A stretch of 64,000 bases of DNA from Mycobacterium sp. SVM_VP21 (GTDB taxonomy: Bacteria; Actinomycetota; Actinomycetes; Mycobacteriales; Mycobacteriaceae): the NCBI GenBank assembly GCA_024758765.1, contig CP101406.1:2480001-2544000 (forward strand), in the 5' to 3' direction. The number at the start of each line of letters is the position of its first letter. Within the stretch, counting starts at the first letter, position 1. Below, piece by piece: positions 37,268 to 45,951 of the stretch. The position numbers and the translations under genes were made by a program. The notes beneath the pieces were generated by a model. It saw only the letters and a program-made list of their open reading frames with translations, did not search any database and was not told the origin of the DNA.

Positions 37268-37291
37268 CGAGGCAAGGGGCTGGTTGCCTCG
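37268..37291. promoter_or_regulatory. Perfect inverted repeat in a divergent promoter
   Basis: CGAGGCAA-N8-TTGCCTCG, a perfect 8-8-8 inverted repeat 31 bp upstream of the secreted phosphatase-like gene. Spacing fits a dimeric regulator; the neighbouring PucR-type protein is the obvious candidate. Confidence 0.55.
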
Positions 37292-37307
37292 ACATTGACC
37301 AATGATG

Positions 37308-37320
37308 GTGCATCATGCAC
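37308..37320. promoter_or_regulatory. Second palindrome in the same divergent promoter
   Basis: GTGCAT-C-ATGCAC, a perfect 6-1-6 palindrome located 17 bp downstream of the 37268-37291 repeat and 22 bp before the regulator start. Confidence 0.45.
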
Positions 37321-37342
37321 AGCTACAACTAGACTTCGACGG

Positions 37343-38584
37343 ATGCAATGGGGCCGTCCGTCGCCACGAGTCCGCGAACTCATCCGGCAGCGCGCCGAGA
37401 TGGTTCTCAGTGGATCTCAGGGTTGGCTCAGCGAGTTGGACCAAGCCACCCTCGCGTCCCCCTACATTCGGGCAGTCGCCGACGACCCGGTGCTGGCCGA
37501 GTCGATCCGTCAGTGCAATCGGTCGATCCAGCTGCACTGGGTCGCCGCGAACATCAGCCACCCCGGTGAACCGGTGCCCGCCAACGTCGGCACCGAATCG
37601 CTCACCGTGGCCCGCGACCTGATTCGCCGCGGCATGGACGAGTCGGCCGTCGTGGACTGGTACCGCATCGGACAGGACTTCGTCTGGCGGCACTGGATGC
37701 GCAAAGTGTTCACGTTGACCTCCGACCCCGACGAGCTGCGCGATGTGCTTGACGTCTCGGCACGCTCGATGGCAGCGTTCGTCGACGCCACGATCGCCGG
37801 GATCTACCACCAGATACAGGCCGAACGTGACGAACTCACCCGGGGCACCCACGCCGAACGCCGGGAAATCGTCGGATTGATCCTCGACGGTGCGCCGATC
37901 ACCCAGCGGCAAGCCGAGCGCCAGCTCGGCTACGAATTCGAGCGGAACCATACCGCTCTGGTGATATGGAGCGCTCGGGCTAATACCGCCTTGACGGATC
38001 TGGACCGGGTGACCGAGACGATACTGCGCAGCGCCGCCGGCACCCGGCCGCTGTCAGTGCTGGCCGGGGCTGGCACTCGCTGGGTATGGATTCCCGGGGA
38101 AGACGGCCACGATCTGGCCGATGTCATCACCGTCGTGAATCAGCTAGCCGGCGTGCGCATGGCCGTCGGGCCCACGGCGGCGGGAATCGACGGGTTCCGG
38201 CGCAGCCACCTTGATGCGATCAGCACGCAGCGCATGATGGCGCAGTTCGGAGCCACCCAGCGGGTAGTCAGGTTCACCGATGTCGAACTCGTTGCCGCGC
38301 TGAGCACCAATACTGAACGCGCGGATCGATTCGTCAAACACACGCTCGGCGAGTTCGAGTCCGCCGACGCCGAGCTCCAGCGGACCGTACTGACGTTTGT
38401 CCACGAGCAGTGCCATGCGTCCCGAGCCGCTGAGCGTCTTTTCGTACACCGAAACACGTTGCTGCGTAGGCTTGTTCATGCAGATAGCCTGCTTCCGAAG
38501 CCATTGAAGGACTCCAGTGTGCATGTCGCCGTGGCTTTGGAGGTGTTGCGCTGGCGGGCGGCCGCCCCGCAGAACGCGCCCTAG
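37343..38584 (+). CDS. PucR/CdaR-type helix-turn-helix regulator
   Basis: 413 residues from ATG 37343. Long N-terminal sensor of the RsbT co-antagonist/PucR-like type (WLSELDQATLASPYIRAV, DWYRIGQDFVWRHWMRKV, AERREIVGLILDGAPITQRQ), a GGDEF-like middle region, and the C-terminal PucR HTH (FVHEQCHASRAAERLFVHRN, TLLRRLVHADSLLPKPL). A longer in-frame start (37247) would cover both palindromes, so ATG 37343 is preferred. Probably controls the divergent secreted phosphatase-like gene. Confidence 0.85.
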   Translation: MQWGRPSPRVRELIRQRAEMVLSGSQGWLSELDQATLASPYIRAVADDPVLAESIRQCNRSIQLHWVAANISHPGEPVPANVGTESLTVARDLIRRGMDESAVVDWYRIGQDFVWRHWMRKVFTLTSDPDELRDVLDVSARSMAAFVDATIAGIYHQIQAERDELTRGTHAERREIVGLILDGAPITQRQAERQLGYEFERNHTALVIWSARANTALTDLDRVTETILRSAAGTRPLSVLAGAGTRWVWIPGEDGHDLADVITVVNQLAGVRMAVGPTAAGIDGFRRSHLDAISTQRMMAQFGATQRVVRFTDVELVAALSTNTERADRFVKHTLGEFESADAELQRTVLTFVHEQCHASRAAERLFVHRNTLLRRLVHADSLLPKPLKDSSVHVAVALEVLRWRAAAPQNAP

Positions 38585-38617
38585 ATTCCGTGGGCCGCGA
38601 CCTCAGCAGGCCCGCCG

Positions 38618-39610
38618 CTAAATTCGAGCGAGAATGGTCGCCAGTGCCCGCTGCAGCTCGATCTCCGGATCAGCCGGCAGCGACTCACTGCGCCATCCGA
38701 CGAAGTCATCCGGGCGGATCAACAACGCGCCGTCGGCTGCCAAACCGGTGGTAGGCGCCCACTGCTCATCGACGATCCGATGCACGGCCAGCGGGATCCC
38801 CAGCACCTCCGATGCATGCGACACAGCGGCCCGCCACGCTCCACCGTCCCGCCCGGTCAGCACGGTGAAGCCCGGCCCGAGCAGGTCGAGGGTCGAAATC
38901 CGCTTCTCGCCATGCTGCAGCCACATATGCGGGAGCCGGGTTCCGGGCTGGGCCCGCAACTCCGTCACCAACGACACGGGGTCCGGGTCGACCGGGTCTG
39001 GATCATCGGAAACCACTGCAGTGGAGTGGTATTGGTGACCGATGAGCAGGGCGAACATCGGCGCCTCTTCGTCCGGCGGCAGTTCGGGGCCGTGGCCATC
39101 TCGCCGCAGCAGGCGCAGTGCCGGACCGGTCAACGATTGGCGTGCGCTGAAGCGTCCGACCGGACGCCGTTCGGCCTGATAGGTGTCCAACAGGTCCGGG
39201 CCGGCCGATCCGGTCAGCACCGCAGCCAACTTCCACGCCAGATTGTGTGCACTCGCAAGGGCGCAGTTGGCGCCGCCGGCGTTGAACGGAGGCATGGCGT
39301 GAGCCGAGTCGCCGGCAAGAAACACTCTGCCGCAGCCGAACTGGTCCGCGACTCGCTCGTAGGGCTGCCATGGTGCGGCCTCGATAATCTCGACGTCAAT
39401 TGACTCGCCGATTGCCTTGAGCACGATCTCGCGGCACCGGTCCGCGGTGAATTGCTCCGCGGACTCGCCGCGGCCGGGCAAGTAGGTGGTGACCAGCATC
39501 CCGAAGTCGTCACGCACCGGCAGAAAGATGCCGTCAACGTCGTCGTTGACGACCTGGATGGCGTCACCGTCGCCTAGCTGCGGGACGAACTGCCGCCAGG
39601 GGCCGCGATA
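38618..39610 (-). pseudogene. Remnant of an aromatic-ring FAD monooxygenase (N-terminal FAD domain lost)
   Basis: The reading frame runs from just after an in-frame stop (39611-39613) to 38618, about 330 codons. It contains the second half of a PheA/TfdB/MhpA-type flavin monooxygenase: NDDVDGIFLPVRDDFGMLV, FAD-binding RVFLAGDSAHAMPPFNAGGA, NLAWKLAAVLTG and the thioredoxin-like C-terminal domain. The GxGxxG Rossmann segment and the first 200 or so residues of the family are missing, and glpD ends 22 bp beyond. A GTG at 39517 could allow translation of 299 residues, but without the dinucleotide fold it cannot be a working monooxygenase. Confidence 0.8.
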
Positions 39611-39635
39611 TTAACCGATACGATTCGGTTCCGTC

Positions 39636-41192
39636 TTAGCGCGAGTCAATCGGCCCCGCAAGGAATTCTCGCGCCACCTCGATGACGCGCTCCCGGTCCT
39701 CGGCGACCAAGCCGATCCGGGTCCGGCGATCCACGATGTCCTCGACCGTCAGCGCAGCTTCGTGGCTGACGGCGTACTCGAATTCGGCACGCAGCACGTC
39801 GATCCCGTCGGCCACCGGTTCCGCGGGCCGCTCGCAAGCCGCGGCGGCCAGCACGCTGGGCGCCTCCGCGCCGTAGCGCGCCACTAACGACTCGGGCAGG
39901 GCACGCGGCGCGGACGCCGCCGAAGGGCCAGATCCCGGGTTGTCCGGCGCACCGATCAGCGGCAGGTCCCGGGTGCGGCATGGCGCGGCACGCAAAGCTC
40001 GCAGGCGCACGGTACGGTCCAGCACATCTTCGGCCATGTGCCGGTACTCGGTCAGCTTGCCTCCGATCACGCTGAACACCCCGGTCCCCGATTCGACGAC
40101 GGCGTGATTGCGTGAGACGTCGGCGGTACGGCCTTCTCCGGTATCGATCAGCGGCCGCAGCCCAGCGTAGGCGCCGCGGACGTCGGCGGTGGTCAGAGCA
40201 GTGCCCAGCGCGGTGTTGACGGTGTCCAACAGGAATGAGGTCTCTGACGAAGTAGGTTGCGGCACATCCGGAATCGGCCCGGGCGCCTCTTCGTCAGTCA
40301 GGCCCAGATAGACCCGCCCCAGCTGCTCGGGCATGGCGAACACGAACCGGTTGAGCTCACCGGGGATCGGCACGGTCAGCGCGGCGGTCGGATTGCCGAA
40401 GGTAGCTGCGTCGAACACCAAGTGGGTTCCCCGACTCGGCCGCAGCCGCAGCGCCGGGTCGATGTCGGCGGCCCACACCCCGGTCGCGTTGATCACTGCC
40501 CGGGCCTTGACATCGAACGACTCACCCGAGATCTGGTCGGTCAGCCGTACCGTGTCGCCAGTGGCGTGCGATGCCGCCACATAGGTCAAGATCGTCGCGC
40601 CGTGCTGGGCCGCGGTTCGAGCGACCGCCGTGACCAGGCGGGCGTCGTCGATCAATTGCCCGTCGTAGGCCAACAGGCCGCCGTCGAGGCCGTCGCGGCG
40701 CACGGTCGGCGCCAACTCCACGGCGTGCTCGACGGAGACCCGTCGCGAGCGGGGCAACACCGTCGCGGGTGTGCCGGCCAACCGGCGCAGGGCGTCCCCG
40801 GCAAGAAACCCGGTGCGCACCAGGGCCCGATCCCGTCGCGGCATCGACCCCAGCAGCGGGACCAGTTGCGGCATCGCCCGCACCAGGTGAGGTGCGTTGC
40901 GGGTCATCAGGATTCCGCGCTCGATGGCGCTGCGCCGCGCAATGCCCACATTGCCGGTCGCGAGGTAGCGCAGTCCGCCGTGCACCAGTTTGGAACTCCA
41001 CCGGCTGGTGCCGAACGCAAGGTCTTGCTTGTCCACACACACCACCCGCAGGCCGCGCGTGGCCGCGTCCAGGGCGATGCCGGCGCCGGTGATGCCCGCG
41101 CCGATCACGACGACGTCAACGGGTGCGCCATCGGCCAGTGCGGTCAGTTCGGCGGTGCGGCGGGCGGAGTTGAGCGCAGCAGTATCGGGCAT
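39636..41192 (-). CDS. glpD1: FAD-dependent glycerol-3-phosphate dehydrogenase
   Basis: 518 residues from ATG 41192. Oxidises glycerol-3-phosphate to dihydroxyacetone phosphate at the membrane. FAD motif VVVIGAGITGAGIALDAATR, then DLAFGTSRWSSKLVHGGLRY, GVWAADIDPALRLRPSRGTH and C-terminal GLRPLIDTGEGRTADVSRNH with GGKLTEYRHMAEDVLD. The start codon shares one base with the TetR stop (TGATG). Corresponds to Rv2249c. Confidence 0.95.
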   Translation of the reverse strand: MPDTAALNSARRTAELTALADGAPVDVVVIGAGITGAGIALDAATRGLRVVCVDKQDLAFGTSRWSSKLVHGGLRYLATGNVGIARRSAIERGILMTRNAPHLVRAMPQLVPLLGSMPRRDRALVRTGFLAGDALRRLAGTPATVLPRSRRVSVEHAVELAPTVRRDGLDGGLLAYDGQLIDDARLVTAVARTAAQHGATILTYVAASHATGDTVRLTDQISGESFDVKARAVINATGVWAADIDPALRLRPSRGTHLVFDAATFGNPTAALTVPIPGELNRFVFAMPEQLGRVYLGLTDEEAPGPIPDVPQPTSSETSFLLDTVNTALGTALTTADVRGAYAGLRPLIDTGEGRTADVSRNHAVVESGTGVFSVIGGKLTEYRHMAEDVLDRTVRLRALRAAPCRTRDLPLIGAPDNPGSGPSAASAPRALPESLVARYGAEAPSVLAAAACERPAEPVADGIDVLRAEFEYAVSHEAALTVEDIVDRRTRIGLVAEDRERVIEVAREFLAGPIDSR

Positions 41193-41770
41193 CAGGAGAG
41201 GTACCTGTTCAGTGTGTAGGCCAGTTCGGTGGAGAGTGCGTCCTCGTCGAGGATCGACGCGACGACTTGCGCGGACTGAATAGCCGATTGGGTGATCAGC
41301 AGACACATCGCGGCGAGTTCACGCGGGTCGCCGGCTCGCACGCTCCCGGCGGCCTGGGCGCCGCCCAGTTCGCCGGCCACCAGATCGATCAGTCGCCGTT
41401 GGCTGGCCCCCATCCGCTGGGCGATATAGACCATCGCCAGATCGGGTGCGTGATGCAGCACCTGCATCACTACCTCGTCGTGGCGCAGCCGCGCCGCAAC
41501 CGCCACGATCCGCCTCACCAGCGCCTCACGCCCGGTTCCCGGTTGCTCGAGTTCGGTCCAGGCCGCGGTGATCCGCGCGGTCAGCAGTGCGGCGATCACC
41601 GAGCGGCTGTCCGACCACCGCCGGTACACCGTTGGGCGGCTCACCCCGGCGCGGCGCGCGATAGCCGCCAGCGTCACCCGCTCCATTCCCAATGCGAGCA
41701 GGCAGCTCGCGGCGGCATCGAGGATGCGCTCCCCGACCTCCACCTGCTCGTCATTACTAGTTGACAGCAT
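41192..41770 (-). CDS. TetR-family regulator (Rv2250c-like)
   Basis: 192 residues. N-terminal TetR HTH: ERILDAAASCLLALGMERVT, LAAIARRAGVSRPTVYRRWS. The C-terminal ligand domain is helical. Co-transcribed with glpD and divergent from the AgpS-like gene across only 17 bp, so it probably regulates both directions from one operator; the spacer GTGTAATACTGTAACGC contains TGTAA twice, 8 bp apart. Confidence 0.92.
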   Translation of the reverse strand: MLSTSNDEQVEVGERILDAAASCLLALGMERVTLAAIARRAGVSRPTVYRRWSDSRSVIAALLTARITAAWTELEQPGTGREALVRRIVAVAARLRHDEVVMQVLHHAPDLAMVYIAQRMGASQRRLIDLVAGELGGAQAAGSVRAGDPRELAAMCLLITQSAIQSAQVVASILDEDALSTELAYTLNRYLS

Positions 41771-41787
41771 GTGTAATACTGTAACGC
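41771..41787. promoter_or_regulatory. 17-bp divergent promoter/operator of tetR-glpD and agpS-kinase
   Basis: The two start codons are separated by GTGTAATACTGTAACGC only, so core promoters must lie inside the coding sequences or both transcripts are leaderless. The AT-rich motif with two TGTAA copies is the likely TetR site. Confidence 0.45.
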
Positions 41788-43407
41788 ATGACGCCGGCCG
41801 ATGCCCAGGACGCCCTGACCCCGCCGATGAAGTGGAACGCCTGGGGCGATCCGGCAGCAGCCAAGCCTTTGAGCGACGGCATCCGTCAACTGCTCAAGGC
41901 AGCCCTGGGCGTGGACGGCACGAGCGCCCCGGAACGCGATCCGAACCAGGTGTCGCTCACGCCGTCGGCATTGACCGACACCGACCGCGCAGCGCTGGCG
42001 GCGATCGTCGGCGAGGGCTTCTGCCGCATCGATCACACCGCACGGCTACTGCGCGCCGGAGGCAAGTCCACCCTGGACCTGCTGCGGCGCAATGATTCCG
42101 ACACCCAGGATGCGCCCGATGCGGTGCTGCTGCCCAGCAACGACGACGAAGTCGCCGCGATCTTGAGCTACTGCAGCCAGCACGCCATTGCGGTGGTCCC
42201 GTTCGGCGGCGGCACTAGCGTCGTCGGCGGACTCGACCCGATCCGCGGCGGATTCACAGCAGTGGTGAGCGTGGACCTGCGTCGGTTCGATGAACTGCTC
42301 AACCTCGACGAGGTCTCCGGCGAGGCCGAATTCGGCGCCGGGGTCACCGGGCCCGATGCCGAACGGCTGCTCGGTGAGCACGGCTTCTCGTTGGGCCACT
42401 TTCCCCAGAGCTTCCAATTCGCCACCCTCGGTGGCTTCGCCGCCACCCGCTCCTCGGGCCAGGACTCCGCCGGATACGGCCGCTTCGACGACATGGTCCG
42501 CGGCCTGCGGATGATCACCCCGGCCGGCGTGCTGGACCTGGGCCGCGCCCCGGCTTCGGCGGCCGGGCCGGACCTGCGCCAGCTGTTGCTGGGGTCGGAG
42601 GGCGCGTTCGGCGTCATCACCCAGGTGCGGGTGCGCGTGCATCCGGTGCCGGCGACCACCCGCTATGAGGCGTGGTCGTTCCCGGACTTCGCCACCGGTG
42701 CCGCGGCGCTGCGCGCGGTCACGCAGACCGGCGCCGGACCGACGGTGATCCGGCTGTCCGACGAAGCCGAGACGGGCGTGAACCTGGCCACCACCGAGCA
42801 GATCGGCGAGCAACAGATCACTGGGGGCTGCCTGGCGATCACGCTGTTCGAGGGGACCGCCGAGCACACCGAAAGCCGGCATGCCGAGACCCGCGCGGTG
42901 CTGGCCGAACACGGCGGCACGTCACTGGGCGAAGCACCGGCACGGGCTTGGGAGCACGGCCGATTCTCCGCGCCGTACCTGCGCGATTCGCTGCTGGCCG
43001 CCGGGGCACTGTGCGAAACGCTGGAGACCGCCACCGACTGGGCGCGTGTTCCCACCCTCAAGGCGGCGGTCACCGAGGCGCTGACCACCGCGCTGGGCGA
43101 CAGCGGGACGCCCGCGCTGGTGTTGTGCCATATCTCGCACGTTTACCCGACCGGTGCATCGCTGTACTTCACCGTGGTTGCGGGTCAGCGCGGCAATCCC
43201 ATCGAACAGTGGCAGGCCGCGAAAGTCGCTGCAGGCGATGCGATCATGCGGGCCGGCGGAACCATTACCCACCACCACGCCGTCGGCGCCGATCACCGGC
43301 CGTGGATGAGCGAAGAGGTGGGCGAGCTGGGTGTGCAGGTGCTGCGAGCGGTCAAAGCCACACTGGATCCCGCCGGAATCCTCAACCCCGGCAAACTGAT
43401 TCCATGA
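41788..43407 (+). CDS. Alkyl-dihydroxyacetonephosphate synthase-like FAD oxidase (Rv2251-like)
   Basis: 539 residues. VAO/PCMH flavoprotein: VVPFGGGTSVVGGLDPIRGG, PQSFQFATLGGFAATRSSGQ, LLGSEGAFGVITQVRV, and the His-cluster GGTITHHHAVGADHRPWMSE typical of alkylglycerone-phosphate synthase. N-terminal KWNAWGDP is also seen in that group. In animals the enzyme makes ether-lipid precursors; mycobacteria lack classical plasmalogens, so the substrate is uncertain. Its ATGA overlap with the diacylglycerol kinase gene and its position opposite glpD point to glycerol-derived lipid metabolism. Confidence 0.9.
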   Translation: MTPADAQDALTPPMKWNAWGDPAAAKPLSDGIRQLLKAALGVDGTSAPERDPNQVSLTPSALTDTDRAALAAIVGEGFCRIDHTARLLRAGGKSTLDLLRRNDSDTQDAPDAVLLPSNDDEVAAILSYCSQHAIAVVPFGGGTSVVGGLDPIRGGFTAVVSVDLRRFDELLNLDEVSGEAEFGAGVTGPDAERLLGEHGFSLGHFPQSFQFATLGGFAATRSSGQDSAGYGRFDDMVRGLRMITPAGVLDLGRAPASAAGPDLRQLLLGSEGAFGVITQVRVRVHPVPATTRYEAWSFPDFATGAAALRAVTQTGAGPTVIRLSDEAETGVNLATTEQIGEQQITGGCLAITLFEGTAEHTESRHAETRAVLAEHGGTSLGEAPARAWEHGRFSAPYLRDSLLAAGALCETLETATDWARVPTLKAAVTEALTTALGDSGTPALVLCHISHVYPTGASLYFTVVAGQRGNPIEQWQAAKVAAGDAIMRAGGTITHHHAVGADHRPWMSEEVGELGVQVLRAVKATLDPAGILNPGKLIP

Positions 43408-44312
43408 CGTCGCGTCAGATCAAACGGATCACGCTGCTGACCAACCCGGCCGCCGGGCACGGTAATGCCCGGCATGCCGCCGAGCGGGCGCTGGCACGGT
43501 TCCAACAGCGCGGTGTCAACGTCAACCACATCGTCGGCTCCGATGCGCACCATGCACGACAGCTGCTCGATGAGGCGCTGGCCGCCGGAACGGACGCCGT
43601 GGTGGTAGCCGGCGGCGACGGCGTCATCTCGCTGGCGCTGCAGTCCCTGGCACTCGGCGACGTGCCGTTGGGGATCATCCCGGCCGGCACCGGCAACGAC
43701 CACGCCCGTGAATACGGTTTGCCCACCGGCGATCCCGAGGCGGCCGCCGACGTCGTCGCCGAAGGCCAGACCGAGACAATCGATCTGGGCCGCATCGTCG
43801 AAGACGGCGGCGCGGTGTCCTGGTTCGGCACCGTGATGGCGGCCGGTTTCGATTCGCTGGTGAGCGACCGCGTCAACCGGATGCGCTGGCCGCACGGCCG
43901 GATGCGCTACAACGTCGCCATGGTCGCGGAGATGTCCAAGCTGCGGCTGCTGCCGTTCCGGCTGACCTTCGACGACGATGAGCCGCTGGACATCGAGCTG
44001 ACGCTGGCGGCGTTCGGCAACACCCGCAGCTACGGCGGCGGCATGTTGATCTGCCCGGGCGCCGATCACGCCGACGGCCTGCTGGACGTCACCATGGTGC
44101 ACTCGAGCTCGCGCACCAAGCTGATCCGCCTGTTCCCCACCGTATTCAAGGGCACCCATGTACTGCTCGACGAGGTGAGCACCCGGCGGGCGAAGTCGAT
44201 TCGGGTGGAGTGCCCTGGAATCAACGCCTACGCCGACGGCGACTACGTGGCTCCGCTTCCCGTGACGGTGTCAGCGGTACCGGGCGCGCTGCAGATCCTG
44301 CGTACGCCCTAA
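43404..44312 (+). CDS. Diacylglycerol/lipid kinase (Rv2252-like)
   Basis: 302 residues. DAGK catalytic domain: LLTNPAAGHGNARHAAERAL, ATP motif VVVAGGDGVISLALQ, PLGIIPAGTGNDHAREYGLP and the C-terminal SYGGGMLICPGADHADGLLD. M. tuberculosis Rv2252 phosphorylates diacylglycerol and affects phosphatidylinositol mannoside synthesis. ATG 43404 overlaps the previous stop by 4 bp. Confidence 0.95.
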   Translation: MTSRQIKRITLLTNPAAGHGNARHAAERALARFQQRGVNVNHIVGSDAHHARQLLDEALAAGTDAVVVAGGDGVISLALQSLALGDVPLGIIPAGTGNDHAREYGLPTGDPEAAADVVAEGQTETIDLGRIVEDGGAVSWFGTVMAAGFDSLVSDRVNRMRWPHGRMRYNVAMVAEMSKLRLLPFRLTFDDDEPLDIELTLAAFGNTRSYGGGMLICPGADHADGLLDVTMVHSSSRTKLIRLFPTVFKGTHVLLDEVSTRRAKSIRVECPGINAYADGDYVAPLPVTVSAVPGALQILRTP

Positions 44313-44318
44313 TCGGTC

Positions 44319-45212
44319 TCAAGAGGCCAGCGAGGTCCACAGGTCACCGAGCTGACCGGGCAGCGTGTCAACCGAGGTGCTGAAGTCGGCTGGCGCCGGT
44401 GCGTCCGTGTGCAGCCATGGGTATGCCGGGATGTAGGTGCCTCCGGGAAGGAATGGGTTCAGCATCACGTACCACGCTGTCGCGACGTCGATCAGCACAT
44501 GGAATACGTTGGGCATCGACACCAGCGGGTCCGCCGACGGGTCGGCAGTCAAGTGGGTCCAATAGTCGGCCCACGGCTTCCCTAGATCCAAGGTGAACGT
44601 CGTGCCGGCCCACGGGTAGACGTCCGAGCCGTCTGAACCGATAACTGTACCGGGGAAGCCCAACGCACCCTCGACCGCGCCGTGCGGGTCGGTGATAGTC
44701 GGTCCCTCTGTCGGGAAGGTGTAGCCGTTCAGCAGCTCCGAGATCGGCACCTGGCCGTAACCTTTGAGCAGCGCTATCCAACCGTCGAGAGTGCACCACA
44801 CGCCGCTTTCGCAGGCGGTGTTGGTCGGGATTTCGGCCGCCAGGAAACCGACCAACTGCTCACCGATCGGCTTCGAGAGCGCCGGAATCGGGATCTGAAA
44901 GTCGACCGTTGCCTGGAATTTTGGCGGGTCCGCGAGGTCGACACCCAAGAGGTTTGTCGCGCTCTCGACTAACCAGGAGCCGGAGAAGAACTGCGCATAG
45001 GCGAGCGCGTCAAGGGCCTTCAGCGCGTTGGCCGGGATGTTGATGATGTCGTAGAGCAAGTTCAGCGGAACGTTGGTCAGATCTCCGTCAGCTGTCAACC
45101 GCACGGCGACACTTGACGTGGCGATCTCGGGTGTGACCGGGTTGGCGGCGATCAGACCAGCAGCCACCAGTGTCGCGTTGGCGATCGCAGCCGAGCACAT
45201 CAGGGCACGCAT
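44319..45212 (-). CDS. Secreted mycobacterial protein of unknown function
   Basis: 297 residues. Signal peptide MRALMCSAAIANATLVAAGL with a likely cleavage around ANP. The mature part is Trp/Pro/Gly-rich without an enzymatic motif; two Cys (ACESGVWCTLDGW) may form a disulfide. Repeating features such as VPLNLLYDIINIPANALKAL and ADYWTHLTADPSADPLVSMP remind me of a mycobacterium-specific family of surface proteins. Two consecutive ATGs; the second (45212) has the better 6-nt distance to AAGGAG. Converges on the lipid kinase with 6 bp between. Confidence 0.75.
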   Translation of the reverse strand: MRALMCSAAIANATLVAAGLIAANPVTPEIATSSVAVRLTADGDLTNVPLNLLYDIINIPANALKALDALAYAQFFSGSWLVESATNLLGVDLADPPKFQATVDFQIPIPALSKPIGEQLVGFLAAEIPTNTACESGVWCTLDGWIALLKGYGQVPISELLNGYTFPTEGPTITDPHGAVEGALGFPGTVIGSDGSDVYPWAGTTFTLDLGKPWADYWTHLTADPSADPLVSMPNVFHVLIDVATAWYVMLNPFLPGGTYIPAYPWLHTDAPAPADFSTSVDTLPGQLGDLWTSLAS

Positions 45213-45295
45213 CATTAACTCCTTGACGGTGAGAACAGCGTGCGGGCGAATCTACCCTAAGAAGTAGCTGTGGACGAGTTTAGCGATCCTGCAAG

Positions 45296-45817
45296 CTACC
45301 CCACACCACGGCTGAGCCAGGACACCTCCGCGCCCTCGCCGCCGTCGCGGTAGGCCTCCAGCGCATCGTCCCAGGCCGTGCCCAGCACGGTCTCCAGCTC
45401 GGCGGCCAGCGCGTCGGCGCCGGCGGCCATCAGTGTGCGCAGGCGGTTCTCCCCCACCATCACGTCGCCGTTGGCGCTCATCGTCCCGCTCCACAGGCCG
45501 AGCTGCGGGGTGTGGCTGAACCGCTGGCCATCGACTCCGGCGCTGGGGTCTTCGGTGACTTCGAAGCGCAGCACCGACCAGGAGCGCAGCGCACTGGCCA
45601 GCTGGGCGCCGGTTCCCACCGGTCCGACCCAGTTGACCACGGCTCGCAGCTGTCCCGGCATGGCAGGTTGCGGCGTCCAGTTGAGCTTTGCCTGGCCGTT
45701 TCGGGCACCCAAAGCCGAGGTAAGTGCCCACTCGACGTGCGGGCACACCGCCGCGGGCGAGGCGTGGATGTACACCACGCCGCTGGTCACGTCGGCGAAT
45801 TGATTCGTCGCGCGCAT
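45296..45817 (-). CDS. DUF3145 family protein
   Basis: 173 residues from ATG 45817 (MRATNQFADVTSGVVYIHAS). Highly conserved actinobacterial family with signatures PAAVCPHVEWALTSALGA, LNWTPQPAMPGQLRAVVNW, VLRFEVTEDPSAGVDGQRFS and DALEAYRDGGEGAEVSWLSR. No biochemical role known to me. A 134-bp spacer upstream holds a GT/AC-rich stretch (45900-45945) but no clear promoter box. Confidence 0.92.
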   Translation of the reverse strand: MRATNQFADVTSGVVYIHASPAAVCPHVEWALTSALGARNGQAKLNWTPQPAMPGQLRAVVNWVGPVGTGAQLASALRSWSVLRFEVTEDPSAGVDGQRFSHTPQLGLWSGTMSANGDVMVGENRLRTLMAAGADALAAELETVLGTAWDDALEAYRDGGEGAEVSWLSRGVG

Positions 45818-45951
45818 CAGTTGCTCCTTCGGATCCACGAGGGACGTCTTCCCCAACGACCTGGCGGACCGAATTTGAGCAGTGTTGCTGCAGAAACTGG
45901 AGTGTATTCAGTGTTGTATGTGTCTATTGTGCCTTGTGTGACGCGTGTTGG

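Noticed and set aside
38618..39517. Intact FAD monooxygenase starting at GTG 39517
   Set aside because: The essential N-terminal FAD-binding domain is absent and the frame upstream hits a stop at 39611-39613.
45895..45945. GT-rich stretch with several TGTGT/TGTTG words upstream of the DUF3145 gene
   Set aside because: Low-complexity pattern without a consistent repeat unit or dyad; not enough to call a regulatory site.
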